From Muricauda sp. MAR_2010_75 (GTDB taxonomy: Bacteria > Bacteroidota > Bacteroidia > Flavobacteriales > Flavobacteriaceae), in contig NZ_JQNJ01000001.1 in the NCBI RefSeq assembly GCF_000745185.1, positions 1,573,501 to 1,637,500 on the forward strand: DNA of 64,000 nt, given 5' to 3'. Under the pieces are notes generated by a model. The model did no database searches and was not told where the DNA came from. It saw nothing but the letters and a program-made list of their open reading frames with translations. The stretch's first letter is position 1, and the number at the start of each line of letters is the position of its first letter. Below, piece by piece: positions 9,197-16,351 of this stretch. The position numbers and the translations under genes were made by a program.

Positions 9197-9691
9197 CTAT
9201 ATTTTTGATAAATCGTAGCGTTGTTCTTTTATCAATTTTCCAAAACTTGTTGTTTCCTTTTCTTTTGTCAATATGAATCCATGCCTTTTGTAAAGTGAGG
9301 CTGCAGATAACAATTCATGGGTAGTCCATAGATAACAAGATCGATATTTTTTTTCTTGAAGGAAATCCATGAAAAGTGACATTAGTTTCTTTCCCAATCC
9401 AATGCCTCTAAATTCATGCTCAAGATAAAAATAGCGGAGTTGTGCAGTATGGTTTTTCCTGTGCATCAACAAAAGAAAACCCACAATCTTTTCTTCATAT
9501 TCACATATCCAAGCTCTATCCAGATCAGGGTTGTAATTTTCATAAAACTCATGCAAACCTGCTCCGACATAAGTTTCAAATGAAACACCATAATTATATT
9601 CTTCACCATATAGTTTGCCATGACGGTACATTACAAAACCCAGGTCACCAGGCTTAATGTTTGTCCTGATATGTGTATCGTTCAAATTCAT
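9197..9691 (-). CDS. GNAT family N-acetyltransferase
   Basis: Acetyl-CoA dependent acyltransferase. Residues IKPGDLGFVMYRHGKLYGEE, AWICEYEEKIVGFLLL and the acetyl-CoA loop RGIGLGKKLM identify the fold, and the tail (LYKRHGFILTKEKE) is the usual last strand-helix. The N-terminal pattern matches the acetyltransferase half of known single-chain MarR-GNAT proteins, and the gene sits 7 bases after the stop of a MarR gene, so the two probably form one transcription unit under the palindrome at 10140. ATG at 9691 is chosen; a GTG at 9694 directly before it is an alternative. The substrate is unknown. Confidence 0.88.
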   Translation of the reverse strand: MNLNDTHIRTNIKPGDLGFVMYRHGKLYGEEYNYGVSFETYVGAGLHEFYENYNPDLDRAWICEYEEKIVGFLLLMHRKNHTAQLRYFYLEHEFRGIGLGKKLMSLFMDFLQEKKYRSCYLWTTHELLSAASLYKRHGFILTKEKETTSFGKLIKEQRYDLSKI

Positions 9692-9698
9692 CACTGAT

Positions 9699-10127
9699 TT
9701 ACTTTTTGACTAATAAGTTCATTACTTTTTCGAAAAGGCTTACCAATTCTTCCTGTTCATTAGTGTCGAGATGACCAATAATTCCCGAAATACTGTCTGA
9801 AGACCTTTCGTTGAGTTTTAGAAATGTTTCTTTTCCTTTTAAGGTAAGTGTAAGAGAATATTCCCTTTTGTCGTTCTTAGACTTTGCTTTAACAATGATG
9901 CCGTGTTTTACCAGTTTTGAGATTAACCGACTTAAATAGCCTTCATCGATTTGAACGATTTCTTTTATTTGTCTTGCTGTAATGGTCGGTTTGTAATAGA
10001 TTTCAAACATTACCCTAACCTCTGAAAGGGAATACTGGCTTTGCAAAATATGATTATTTGTCAGACCGATTATCCCGGTATAAAAACGATTGAATTCTCT
10101 TATTTTTTGTATGGTATCTTTTTTCAT
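9699..10127 (-). CDS. MarR family transcriptional regulator
   Basis: A 142-residue winged-helix regulator. The core VRVMFEIYYKPTITARQIKE (helices 2-3), the recognition region DEGYLSRLISKLVKHG and the wing KSKNDKREYSLTLTLKGKE are typical. The start FNRFYTGIIGLTN resembles the N-terminus of bifunctional MarR-GNAT proteins, and the next gene encodes the matching GNAT half. A perfect 15-bp inverted repeat begins 13 bases upstream of the start, so autorepression is likely. The ligand is unknown. Confidence 0.92.
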   Translation of the reverse strand: MKKDTIQKIREFNRFYTGIIGLTNNHILQSQYSLSEVRVMFEIYYKPTITARQIKEIVQIDEGYLSRLISKLVKHGIIVKAKSKNDKREYSLTLTLKGKETFLKLNERSSDSISGIIGHLDTNEQEELVSLFEKVMNLLVKK

Positions 10128-10139
10128 GATGTAAAGATA

Positions 10140-10170
10140 ATAAAATACTTGCTTTAAGCAAGTATTTTAT
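10140..10170. promoter_or_regulatory. 15-bp perfect inverted repeat, likely MarR operator
   Basis: ATAAAATACTTGCTT and AAGCAAGTATTTTAT are exact reverse complements separated by one T. The inner part, ACTTGC...GCAAGT, has the size and form of MarR-family sites. It lies directly upstream of the MarR-GNAT pair, which argues for autoregulation. Confidence 0.7.
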
Positions 10171-10257
10171 CAAAGCCATATATCCATATGCATTTATAAA
10201 GACATGGCCAGGGTTCTACTTCGAATTTTCCTTATCAATATTTGTCTTTAAGGTATT

Positions 10258-11160
10258 CTATACCTGCCCTACACCTTCAGAAGTCATCACCACTCGTTTT
10301 AATGTACCGTCGGGATTGTAATATAAATAATCAACACAGACAGAACGTCTATGACTTCCTCCATCTTTTAACCCACCATTGTGGTAAAAGAAGTAAGATT
10401 TGCCTTTAAAATCCAAAATCGCGGGACGGTTGGTTTTACAGTTGCCTGCAAGTTCATTTAATATGCCCTTAAATTCCCATGGCCCTTGGATATTCCTACT
10501 CATGGCATAAGCAACTTTTTCTGGCATCTGATGACCATAGGAAAGGTAATACCAGCTATTATGTTTATGTATATGGATCCCCTCTTCAAATTCCGGTAAA
10601 TCCAAAATTCCGATCTTGCCTTCCAGTTCTATCATATTCTCCTTTAGTTTGGCAAAGTAGCATGTCTTGTTTCCCCAAAAAATATAAGGTTGGCCATCAT
10701 TATCTATAATCACACTTGGGTCAAGATTGGCCTTTTTGTTATCTGTGAAAGGTAGCATATCGAGTGTTATGATCGCAGAACCTCTTGCATCTTTAAAATG
10801 ACCTTTGGGACTTAAGGATTTTGCCACACCAATTGCGGATTCATTTGTGATGGCGTGCTCTATGGCAACATACCAATAAAATGTTCCTTTGTGATGAATT
10901 ACATTCGATGCATAGGCCTTACCACTTGACCATTTAAAATCTAAAGATTTTAGGGGAACTGGATGCTCATTCCATTCGACTAGATTGGAAGATGAAAAAC
11001 ACAACCATTCTCGAATAACATATTTCTCCGTACCTATTGGTGCTTCGTCATGACAGGTGTACAGATACAATGTATCGTCGTAGACCAATGCCGTTGGATC
11101 AGCAGTATATTTATGCCTGATGATGGGATTATTACATATCATCTTTACATTTTTTTGCAT
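10258..11160 (-). CDS. Glycoside hydrolase family 43 protein, intracellular
   Basis: Five-bladed propeller glycosidase acting on arabinose- or xylose-containing oligosaccharides in known members. The three catalytic acids of GH43 can be placed: Asp21 (YTADPTALVYDD), Asp147 (NLDPSVIIDNDG) and Glu193 (FEEGIHIH). At 300 residues it is a single catalytic domain with no carbohydrate-binding module. There is no signal peptide, so it should act in the cytoplasm on imported oligosaccharides; most Bacteroidota GH43 proteins are exported. No SusC/SusD pair or other glycosidase lies nearby. The start is ATG at 11160. Confidence 0.88.
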   Translation of the reverse strand: MQKNVKMICNNPIIRHKYTADPTALVYDDTLYLYTCHDEAPIGTEKYVIREWLCFSSSNLVEWNEHPVPLKSLDFKWSSGKAYASNVIHHKGTFYWYVAIEHAITNESAIGVAKSLSPKGHFKDARGSAIITLDMLPFTDNKKANLDPSVIIDNDGQPYIFWGNKTCYFAKLKENMIELEGKIGILDLPEFEEGIHIHKHNSWYYLSYGHQMPEKVAYAMSRNIQGPWEFKGILNELAGNCKTNRPAILDFKGKSYFFYHNGGLKDGGSHRRSVCVDYLYYNPDGTLKRVVMTSEGVGQV

Positions 11161-11248
11161 TTTCCATTCAATATCTTGAAATCATTTTTCTTACAGTATC
11201 CACAATTATGCTTCGCAATGATAGCAGCTATTATTGTGGTTCCTTTTT

Positions 11249-11731
11249 TTATCTTATGGGCTGCCTAAAAATACATTTTGGATTGTGGACCACTTTAAAG
11301 TTTACCGAGTTTGCAATGAAACAAAGCTCATTCGCTTTTTTATGGAGCTCCATGGCTTTATTTTCCATTGACTTTTCAGCAACTTTTACAGTCGGATTAA
11401 GCTCAACTTTTGAGAATCGTCCGCCGCCATCTTTTGATACCATCATGAGACCAGTGGCATTGTCCGAATATTCCAATACGTTTACACCACTTATTGCGCA
11501 TAAGTGCAAATACCACAGCATATGACAGGAGGCTAGGGATGCTACCAACAGTTCTTCAGGATTATACTTGTTTTTCTCACCTCTGAAAGTAGGGTCCGAT
11601 GAACCCAGGATTTCAGGCTTGTCCTTGACCGTTATAACATGGCTTCTTTCAAAATCTCGATAATTTGGAGTTCCCTTGCCCTTGTTACCAGTCCAATTTA
11701 TTGTAGCAGAATAGTGATGGTACTTTTTCAT
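11249..11731 (-). CDS. OsmC family protein (peroxiredoxin-like)
   Basis: Thiol-dependent peroxide-reducing fold. The two reactive cysteines of the OsmC/Ohr family are visible: Cys69 in LLVASLASCHMLWYLHL and a second Cys in KKANELCFIANS. The longer upstream frame is rejected as N-terminus: ATG at 11731 overlaps the stop of the ACT gene as ATGA, implying translational coupling, and MKKYHHYSATINWTGNKG is a normal OsmC start. It is the last gene of the ABM-ACT-OsmC cluster, which points to a role in oxidative or electrophile stress (inference). Confidence 0.9.
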   Translation of the reverse strand: MKKYHHYSATINWTGNKGKGTPNYRDFERSHVITVKDKPEILGSSDPTFRGEKNKYNPEELLVASLASCHMLWYLHLCAISGVNVLEYSDNATGLMMVSKDGGGRFSKVELNPTVKVAEKSMENKAMELHKKANELCFIANSVNFKVVHNPKCIFRQPIR

Positions 11732-12141
11732 ATTATGTAATCGTCGTCGTTCCACATTTTTTTCATCCATTCCTCTGAAATTTGCTTCCCTTTTTCATAA
11801 TTGTCCACAACAACAATCAGCTGATTGTCATGGTCACTATATTGTGTCAAAATATTTACGTTCGCTTCAGCCAGTTCTCTACAGAACATCCCTAGTTGAC
11901 CGGGTATATCTTGTCTCAGTTTTTGGATTATCACCTGACTGATTTGTCTAACCTCTATGCCAACACGTTCAAGTTCCAATTTAGCATTGTCAGCATCCTT
12001 AACCAGAAAATGGGCAATGCCATGATCTTTTCCAAGGAAGACCCCACCGCCCTCCAGACTAATATTTTTTTTCCCTAACACTTCTCCCATCAATGCAAGT
12101 TGTCCGGGCTTGTTTTCTAATATTACTTCAATATCTCTCAT
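11728..12141 (-). CDS. Tandem ACT domain protein
   Basis: 137 residues made of two ACT domains: residues 1-65 (MRDIEVILENKPGQLALMGE..., LEGGGVFLGKDHGIAHFLV) and 70-130 (RQDIPGQLGMFCRELAEANV). ACT domains bind amino acids or similar small ligands and regulate partners. With no catalytic domain it is a stand-alone sensor or binding protein. It overlaps the OsmC gene by 4 bases (ATGA) and follows the ABM gene by 40 bases. Confidence 0.87.
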   Translation of the reverse strand: MRDIEVILENKPGQLALMGEVLGKKNISLEGGGVFLGKDHGIAHFLVKDADNAKLELERVGIEVRQISQVIIQKLRQDIPGQLGMFCRELAEANVNILTQYSDHDNQLIVVVDNYEKGKQISEEWMKKMWNDDDYII

Positions 12142-12181
12142 ATTTTCAATGTTTTCTTTTTACATGGGTTTTAGAGGAGAA

Positions 12182-12490
12182 TTACCTGTCTTTCTTGCTG
12201 TATTCCCTGTCTATACTGGCTATTTTAATGTTGTAATCCTTAAATATTTTGGTTCTCCCAACAAATTGGGCCTCCTGATGGTTCTCATTACAGTGCCATT
12301 CCATTATTCCGACTTCATCCTTCCAGAGCGAAAGCGAAAGAACTTTTTCGGGATTGGTCAGACTTTGAAATCTCTCTACAGCAATAAAACCTTCAATTTG
12401 GTTTAATTCTGTTTTAAGTTTTGAAGCCAGTTCAAGATAATCTTCCCATTTGCCGTTGGTAACAAATGCTTCAAATAAAACTGCTATCAT
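12182..12490 (-). CDS. Antibiotic biosynthesis monooxygenase (ABM) domain protein
   Basis: 102 residues with the ferredoxin-like ABM fold: MIAVLFEAFVTNG (strand 1), a helix around WEDYLELASKLK, then GFIAVERFQSLTNPEKVLSL and the conserved SLWKDEVGIMEWHCNENHQE. Relatives include quinone-forming monooxygenases and heme or quinol-metabolising enzymes. It is the first gene of the minus-strand cluster that is divergent from an ArsR regulator; the shared intergenic space is 69 bases. Confidence 0.87.
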   Translation of the reverse strand: MIAVLFEAFVTNGKWEDYLELASKLKTELNQIEGFIAVERFQSLTNPEKVLSLSLWKDEVGIMEWHCNENHQEAQFVGRTKIFKDYNIKIASIDREYSKKDR

Positions 12491-12541
12491 TTTCTAATCA
12501 GTAAAGTTTCTACAAATTTGATGCATTGGTTATATTTACAC

Positions 12542-12557
12542 TTCATTTAATAATGAA
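12542..12557. promoter_or_regulatory. Palindrome in the ArsR/ABM divergent intergenic region
   Basis: TTCATT-TAAT-AATGAA has 6-bp arms and ends two bases before the ArsR start. It is in the right place for an operator acting on both directions. The arms are short and AT-rich, so support is moderate at best. Confidence 0.35.
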
Positions 12558-12559
12558 CA

Positions 12560-13246
12560 ATGGATAGCGATGATTTTGTCCTTGTGGCAGCTTTAATCTG
12601 TGAACCTGTTAGGGCAAGAATGTTATGGAAATTGTTAGACGGAAGAGCGTATACATCTACCGAATTGGCATTGTCCGCCGATGTGTCTCCTACATCTGCA
12701 AGCAATCATCTGTCAAAGTTGCTCAATGGGAATATTCTGAAAGTTGATACACAGGGAAGACACAGATACTACTCATTTGCCAACGATAATGTAGCATATG
12801 CCGTTGAGGCTTTGTCTAACTTGGTTGACGATAAAAACCCTATCGATTCGGAAATTCCCAAACAGAAAAAGAATGTTGAATATTGCAGAACCTGCTACGA
12901 CCATCTCGCGGGCTATGTGGGTGTGACCGTTACTGAGGCCATGGTTAGCAATGGATATTTGATGAAATCGGAAGATTCCTATCAGGTATCAAAGGAAGGT
13001 TGGGATTGGCTTATAAATTTCGATATTACGGAAAATGATTTGGCCAAAAGCCGTCGTCCGTTGACACGGCAATGTTTGGATTGGTCTGAACGCCGCCCAC
13101 ATTTGGCAGGTCAGCTAGGAGCCGTTTTCTTGGACTATACAATAAAGGATGATTGGTTCCGGAAGGTTAAGTTTTCGAGAGAGTTGGTAATTACATCAAA
13201 AGGGAGACAAGCGCTCAGCAAATTTCTTGGGGTTTCTATAGAGTGA
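12560..13246 (+). CDS. ArsR family winged-helix transcriptional regulator
   Basis: 228 residues. The N-terminal 80 residues form an ArsR-type winged helix (EPVRARMLWKLLDGRAYTST, ELALSADVSPTSASNHLSKL, then the wing VDTQGRHRYYSF). The C-terminal 130 residues are an extra domain with a CRTCYDHLAGYVG motif; this longer form is known in the family and differs from the short metal sensors. CRTC could bind a ligand or thiol-reactive compound (inference). It is divergent from the ABM-ACT-OsmC genes and is their probable regulator. Confidence 0.9.
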   Translation: MDSDDFVLVAALICEPVRARMLWKLLDGRAYTSTELALSADVSPTSASNHLSKLLNGNILKVDTQGRHRYYSFANDNVAYAVEALSNLVDDKNPIDSEIPKQKKNVEYCRTCYDHLAGYVGVTVTEAMVSNGYLMKSEDSYQVSKEGWDWLINFDITENDLAKSRRPLTRQCLDWSERRPHLAGQLGAVFLDYTIKDDWFRKVKFSRELVITSKGRQALSKFLGVSIE

Positions 13247-13361
13247 CTTCATCCAATTTCGATCTTTTCCTTTTTCCACAAAAATTCTTTTAACTCCGTT
13301 AATACAGGCCATCCACTTTTTATTCATCTAATGGGATTTGTAAACCAATACGGTCAAAGTA

Positions 13362-14456
13362 TCAGCTTTGCTGAGCTATGAAAATAATTATTGCCACAAA
13401 AACCAACCCAAGGAGTACTGCAAAGAAAATCTTCCAGAAACTATAGGGTCGTGTGCCCGAAATCTGTCCATTTTCCCCATTGATGAAAAAATTATATTCC
13501 TTACCTCGATACCGATAGGCACTCACATATACGGGCAATAATATGTGCTTAAAAGTCTCTTCGGAGAGTTGCATATCCATACTGGTGACCCGTTGGGTAT
13601 CTCCACCAATGTCCTGTCGGCACCAACGCTCCGCAATATCGCGAGCCATTTCCTTGGAATGCAGATGTCCTTCTTGAAGCGGAATGGTGTATTTTTCGGT
13701 TACAAAACCGGATAGAAAACTACTGTCAAAAGGCTGCAATAGCTTTAAGTTCCATTGCGCAATTTTTTGGGGAATGCGCCCTGATTTTTGTTGTGAAGCC
13801 TTGATTAAGGTATCATCAACAAACCCCGAAACTTTTCCAGCGGCAGGGTACCATCGTGTTTTTCGAACGCGTTGTGTTACCATTTTACCATTGGCGTTGC
13901 GTACCCTTCGGGTTTCATAATAATATTCGCCACGCTGACCAGTGTAGGTGGCCGCAAGTTGCGCATCAAAAGTCCAATACGGTAAATAGAGTCCTTTCGT
14001 AAATTGAGGGTCCAAGGCAGCTTTTTGCAATTTGTTTGGTGCAAACCACAGCCGTTTCACCCATTTCTTAAAAATGGCAAACGAAGCTTTCTGGTCAATT
14101 TGAAAAGGAAGCACCGCCCCAGGCAGAATCCAATTTTCCTTATAGGCATCCTCTAGTATTAAGGGCATACCGCAATAGACGCAGTGAAGCGATTTGTAGT
14201 TTTCCTCTACATGTTGATTGGCGCCACAGTTTTTGCAGTGCAACATGGAAATTTCCTCACTGTGCCGTTGCGCACCCATTTCCTGTAGGTAGGGGTACAG
14301 TTCCAACTCCTCAAACCCCTTTTCATCCAATTTGATGGTTTCCTCATGCCCACAGTACTCACAACTGATCTTCGTGGTGCCGGGCTTGTATTTAAGTTCG
14401 GCACCACAGTTGACACAGGCTTTTTTGAGTTCTGTTTTTTTAACGGCTTCTTCCAT
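13362..14456 (-). CDS. Zinc-ribbon membrane protein, partner of SPFH protein
   Basis: 364 residues. Two treble zinc ribbons can be placed through four CxxC pairs: Cys14/17, Cys32/35, Cys74/77 and Cys92/95. A central beta-rich region follows (GLYLPYWTFDAQLAATYTGQ, with the basic stretch TRRVRNANGKMVTQRVRKTR). The protein ends in a single membrane helix (WKIFFAVLLGLVFVAIIIFI), so the zinc ribbons face the cytoplasm. Genes of this type commonly stand beside YdjI-like SPFH genes, as here (14620, same strand, 163 bases apart). Molecular function is unknown; a membrane-stress role is inference. Confidence 0.82.
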   Translation of the reverse strand: MEEAVKKTELKKACVNCGAELKYKPGTTKISCEYCGHEETIKLDEKGFEELELYPYLQEMGAQRHSEEISMLHCKNCGANQHVEENYKSLHCVYCGMPLILEDAYKENWILPGAVLPFQIDQKASFAIFKKWVKRLWFAPNKLQKAALDPQFTKGLYLPYWTFDAQLAATYTGQRGEYYYETRRVRNANGKMVTQRVRKTRWYPAAGKVSGFVDDTLIKASQQKSGRIPQKIAQWNLKLLQPFDSSFLSGFVTEKYTIPLQEGHLHSKEMARDIAERWCRQDIGGDTQRVTSMDMQLSEETFKHILLPVYVSAYRYRGKEYNFFINGENGQISGTRPYSFWKIFFAVLLGLVFVAIIIFIAQQS

Positions 14457-14477
14457 GTTGCAATTCGCGCGAACCTA

Positions 14478-14493
14478 CCTGTCGGTGGACAGG
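14478..14493. repeat. Small extragenic hairpin
   Basis: CCTGTC-GGTG-GACAGG is a perfect 6-bp stem with a 4-base loop in the spacer between the zinc-ribbon and SPFH genes, next to the larger palindromic element at 14522. Function is unknown. Confidence 0.4.
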
Positions 14494-14521
14494 GGCGAGC
14501 ATCTCATATTTTGGATTCCTA

Positions 14522-14612
14522 TTTGTCATACTGAGCGAAGCGAAGTATCTCAATCATTTTTGTTGGCATCGAGAGATTCTTCATCCCCCTTTGGCGGATT
14601 CAGAATGACAAA
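14522..14612. repeat. Dispersed palindromic element, copy 1
   Basis: The element is bounded by TTTGTCATACTGA (14522-14534) and TCAGAATGACAAA (14600-14612), complementary at 12 of 13 positions. Inner stretches GTATCTC and GAGAGATTC add a second partial stem. A related element is at 32939-33018 (GTCATTTCGA...TCGAAATGAC with inner AGAAATCT/AGATTTCT). The GTCAT(T)nnGA...TCnnAATGAC end with an inner GA(A)ATCTC motif marks a family of intergenic repeats known in Flavobacteriia. Confidence 0.65.
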
Positions 14613-14619
14613 ATGAAAA

Positions 14620-15756
14620 TTATTGTCCCGGTAATGGCGGAGGGGTATTGCCGCCCAAGAATGATTTCAGTTCTTCCACTTCTTTCAACGGTGTCCATGC
14701 CGCCATGCCTTGTTTCCAGACCAAACTATCTCGATTGATTGTTCTTCCCGCGAAGAGGGCTTGCAGTTGCTCAAATGATACGGGGCCGTGTTGTGTGCCG
14801 TTGACGGCGTAAAAATACTGGGTCGGTGTGGGCATGGGTGGAGGGGTTTGTGCCGCTGCAGGCTGCCCTTGCATGGTTCCACCTCCGGCTTGGGGATTCA
14901 TCATGCCCCCCATTTGCTGGGCCAAAACAAAGCCCATTCCCATTCCCATTCCTGCCCCTGCGGTACCACCTTCATTTTGGGCGGCTGCTTCAATGGCCTT
15001 GGCGGTTTTGAACTTGGTCAATTTATCCAAATCCAATTTATCGATTCGGCTGTACTCAAAGATTTCCTTCTTGAGGTCTTCGGGCATGGAGACATTTTCA
15101 ATATAGAATTTCTCCAAGGAAATACCCACGCTCTGAAACTCGGGGGCCATGACTTCACGACAGGTTTCCGAAAGTTCAGTGGTATTGGCCGCATAGAGTT
15201 CAATGGGCAGATTGGCCTGACCGACCGTGTTGGTGAATCGTGTAGCAATCAAACTTTTTAGGTGCTCGTTGATTTCAAAATTGGTGAAATTGCTATCGGT
15301 TCCCACGATGTCGATGATGAACTTCCCTGCATCGGAAATTTTAAACGCGTAGGTGCCGAAGGCTCGTATTTCCACCAATCCAAATCGGTCATCACTTAAG
15401 GTAATGGGACTTTTGGTGCCCCATTTTTCATCGGTGAACAAATGGGTGTTTACAAAATAAACCTCCGCTTTAAAAGGCGAATTGAACCCGTATTTCCAAC
15501 CCTTCAATGTGGATAAAATAGGAAGGTTTTGAGTAGTAAGGTCATAGGTGCCCGGTTCAAAGACATCGGCCAATTGTCCCTCGTTGATGAACACAGCGGT
15601 CTGTCCTTCACGGACAATCAACTTTGCCCCATTCTTGATTTCGTTTTGGTAGCGTTCAAACCGATGTGCAATGGTGTCATCGGTATAGTCAAGCCACTCA
15701 ATAATGTCAATAAACTCGTTACTGAGCTTCTCTTTGATTTTTCCAAAAATATCCAT
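14620..15756 (-). CDS. SPFH domain protein with C-terminal GYF_2 domain (YdjI-like)
   Basis: 378 residues. Residues about 30-270 form an SPFH/band-7 domain of the YdjI or virion-core-like type (LIVREGQTAVFINEGQLADVF, KSPITLSDDRFGLVEIRAFG). A glycine/methionine-rich linker follows (GAGMGMGMGFVLAQQMGG), then a proline/glutamine-rich stretch. Residues about 315-370 are a GYF_2 (DUF4339) domain: YFYAVNGTQHGPVSFEQLQ and LVWKQGMAAWTPL. SPFH proteins oligomerise on membranes; GYF domains bind proline-rich peptides. The zinc-ribbon membrane protein downstream on the same strand is the likely partner. Confidence 0.88.
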   Translation of the reverse strand: MDIFGKIKEKLSNEFIDIIEWLDYTDDTIAHRFERYQNEIKNGAKLIVREGQTAVFINEGQLADVFEPGTYDLTTQNLPILSTLKGWKYGFNSPFKAEVYFVNTHLFTDEKWGTKSPITLSDDRFGLVEIRAFGTYAFKISDAGKFIIDIVGTDSNFTNFEINEHLKSLIATRFTNTVGQANLPIELYAANTTELSETCREVMAPEFQSVGISLEKFYIENVSMPEDLKKEIFEYSRIDKLDLDKLTKFKTAKAIEAAAQNEGGTAGAGMGMGMGFVLAQQMGGMMNPQAGGGTMQGQPAAAQTPPPMPTPTQYFYAVNGTQHGPVSFEQLQALFAGRTINRDSLVWKQGMAAWTPLKEVEELKSFLGGNTPPPLPGQ

Positions 15757-15789
15757 GGTTATAGTGTTTTTAATGATTCTTCGATTCAG

Positions 15790-16230
15790 TTATTTTACCT
15801 CGCAAGAGGTGTCCGCAATGATTTTCCATTCGCCATCAATTCGTTTTAGGACAAGCATAAAAATGCCATGCATATCTCCAACGGTCCGGGTCAGATTGTA
15901 CTTCCCCATGACCATATAGGCATCCTCATAGACTTTGGAAATCTCATTTGAGGTCAGTTCAAGATGACCAAAATGGTCTTTTGACGGATAACTTTTCTTG
16001 TATCGGTCCTTGGTACTTTGCCACCCTTTTACCACGCCAGCACTTCCGTAAAAGGTAAGTTCCTCCGATTTCCAATGGGTTTCCATAAAGGTGTCAATAT
16101 CATAATCGTTCCAAGCATCTTGCTGTACGGACAGTACCTTTACAATATCAGCTTTGTCCTTGGCCTCATCCGGAGCTTGGGAAAAGCAGGTGATGGAAAA
16201 CAACAAAATCAGATAAGAGAACTTTTTCAT
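15790..16230 (-). CDS. Exported NTF2-like (DUF4440) protein
   Basis: 146 residues: a signal peptide (MKKFSYLILLFSITCFSQA) followed by an NTF2-like cone fold (VLSVQQDAWNDYDIDTFMET, SEELTFYGSAGVVKGWQST, MVMGKYNLTRTVGDMHGIF, ending GEWKIIADTS). A Cys in the signal (TCFSQ) is not in a clear lipobox, so soluble periplasmic location is favoured. It resembles the NTF2-like protein at 7176 in design. No reaction can be assigned. Confidence 0.8.
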   Translation of the reverse strand: MKKFSYLILLFSITCFSQAPDEAKDKADIVKVLSVQQDAWNDYDIDTFMETHWKSEELTFYGSAGVVKGWQSTKDRYKKSYPSKDHFGHLELTSNEISKVYEDAYMVMGKYNLTRTVGDMHGIFMLVLKRIDGEWKIIADTSCEVK

Positions 16231-16351
16231 GTCAGTTTAACTTTGGAGCCTTAAATCTATGAAAAACGAACTTAGCTTCCGATGGATTAGTATAAAATCA
16301 AGGGGTTTTGTTACATTGGCTTTTGCCAAACGGATAAAAACGAAATAACCG

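Noticed and set aside
11161..11248. Tiny frame with a Cys-x2-Cys motif between the OsmC and GH43 genes
   Set aside because: About 35 codons without an ATG start, running to a stop just inside the GH43 start; no evidence of translation.
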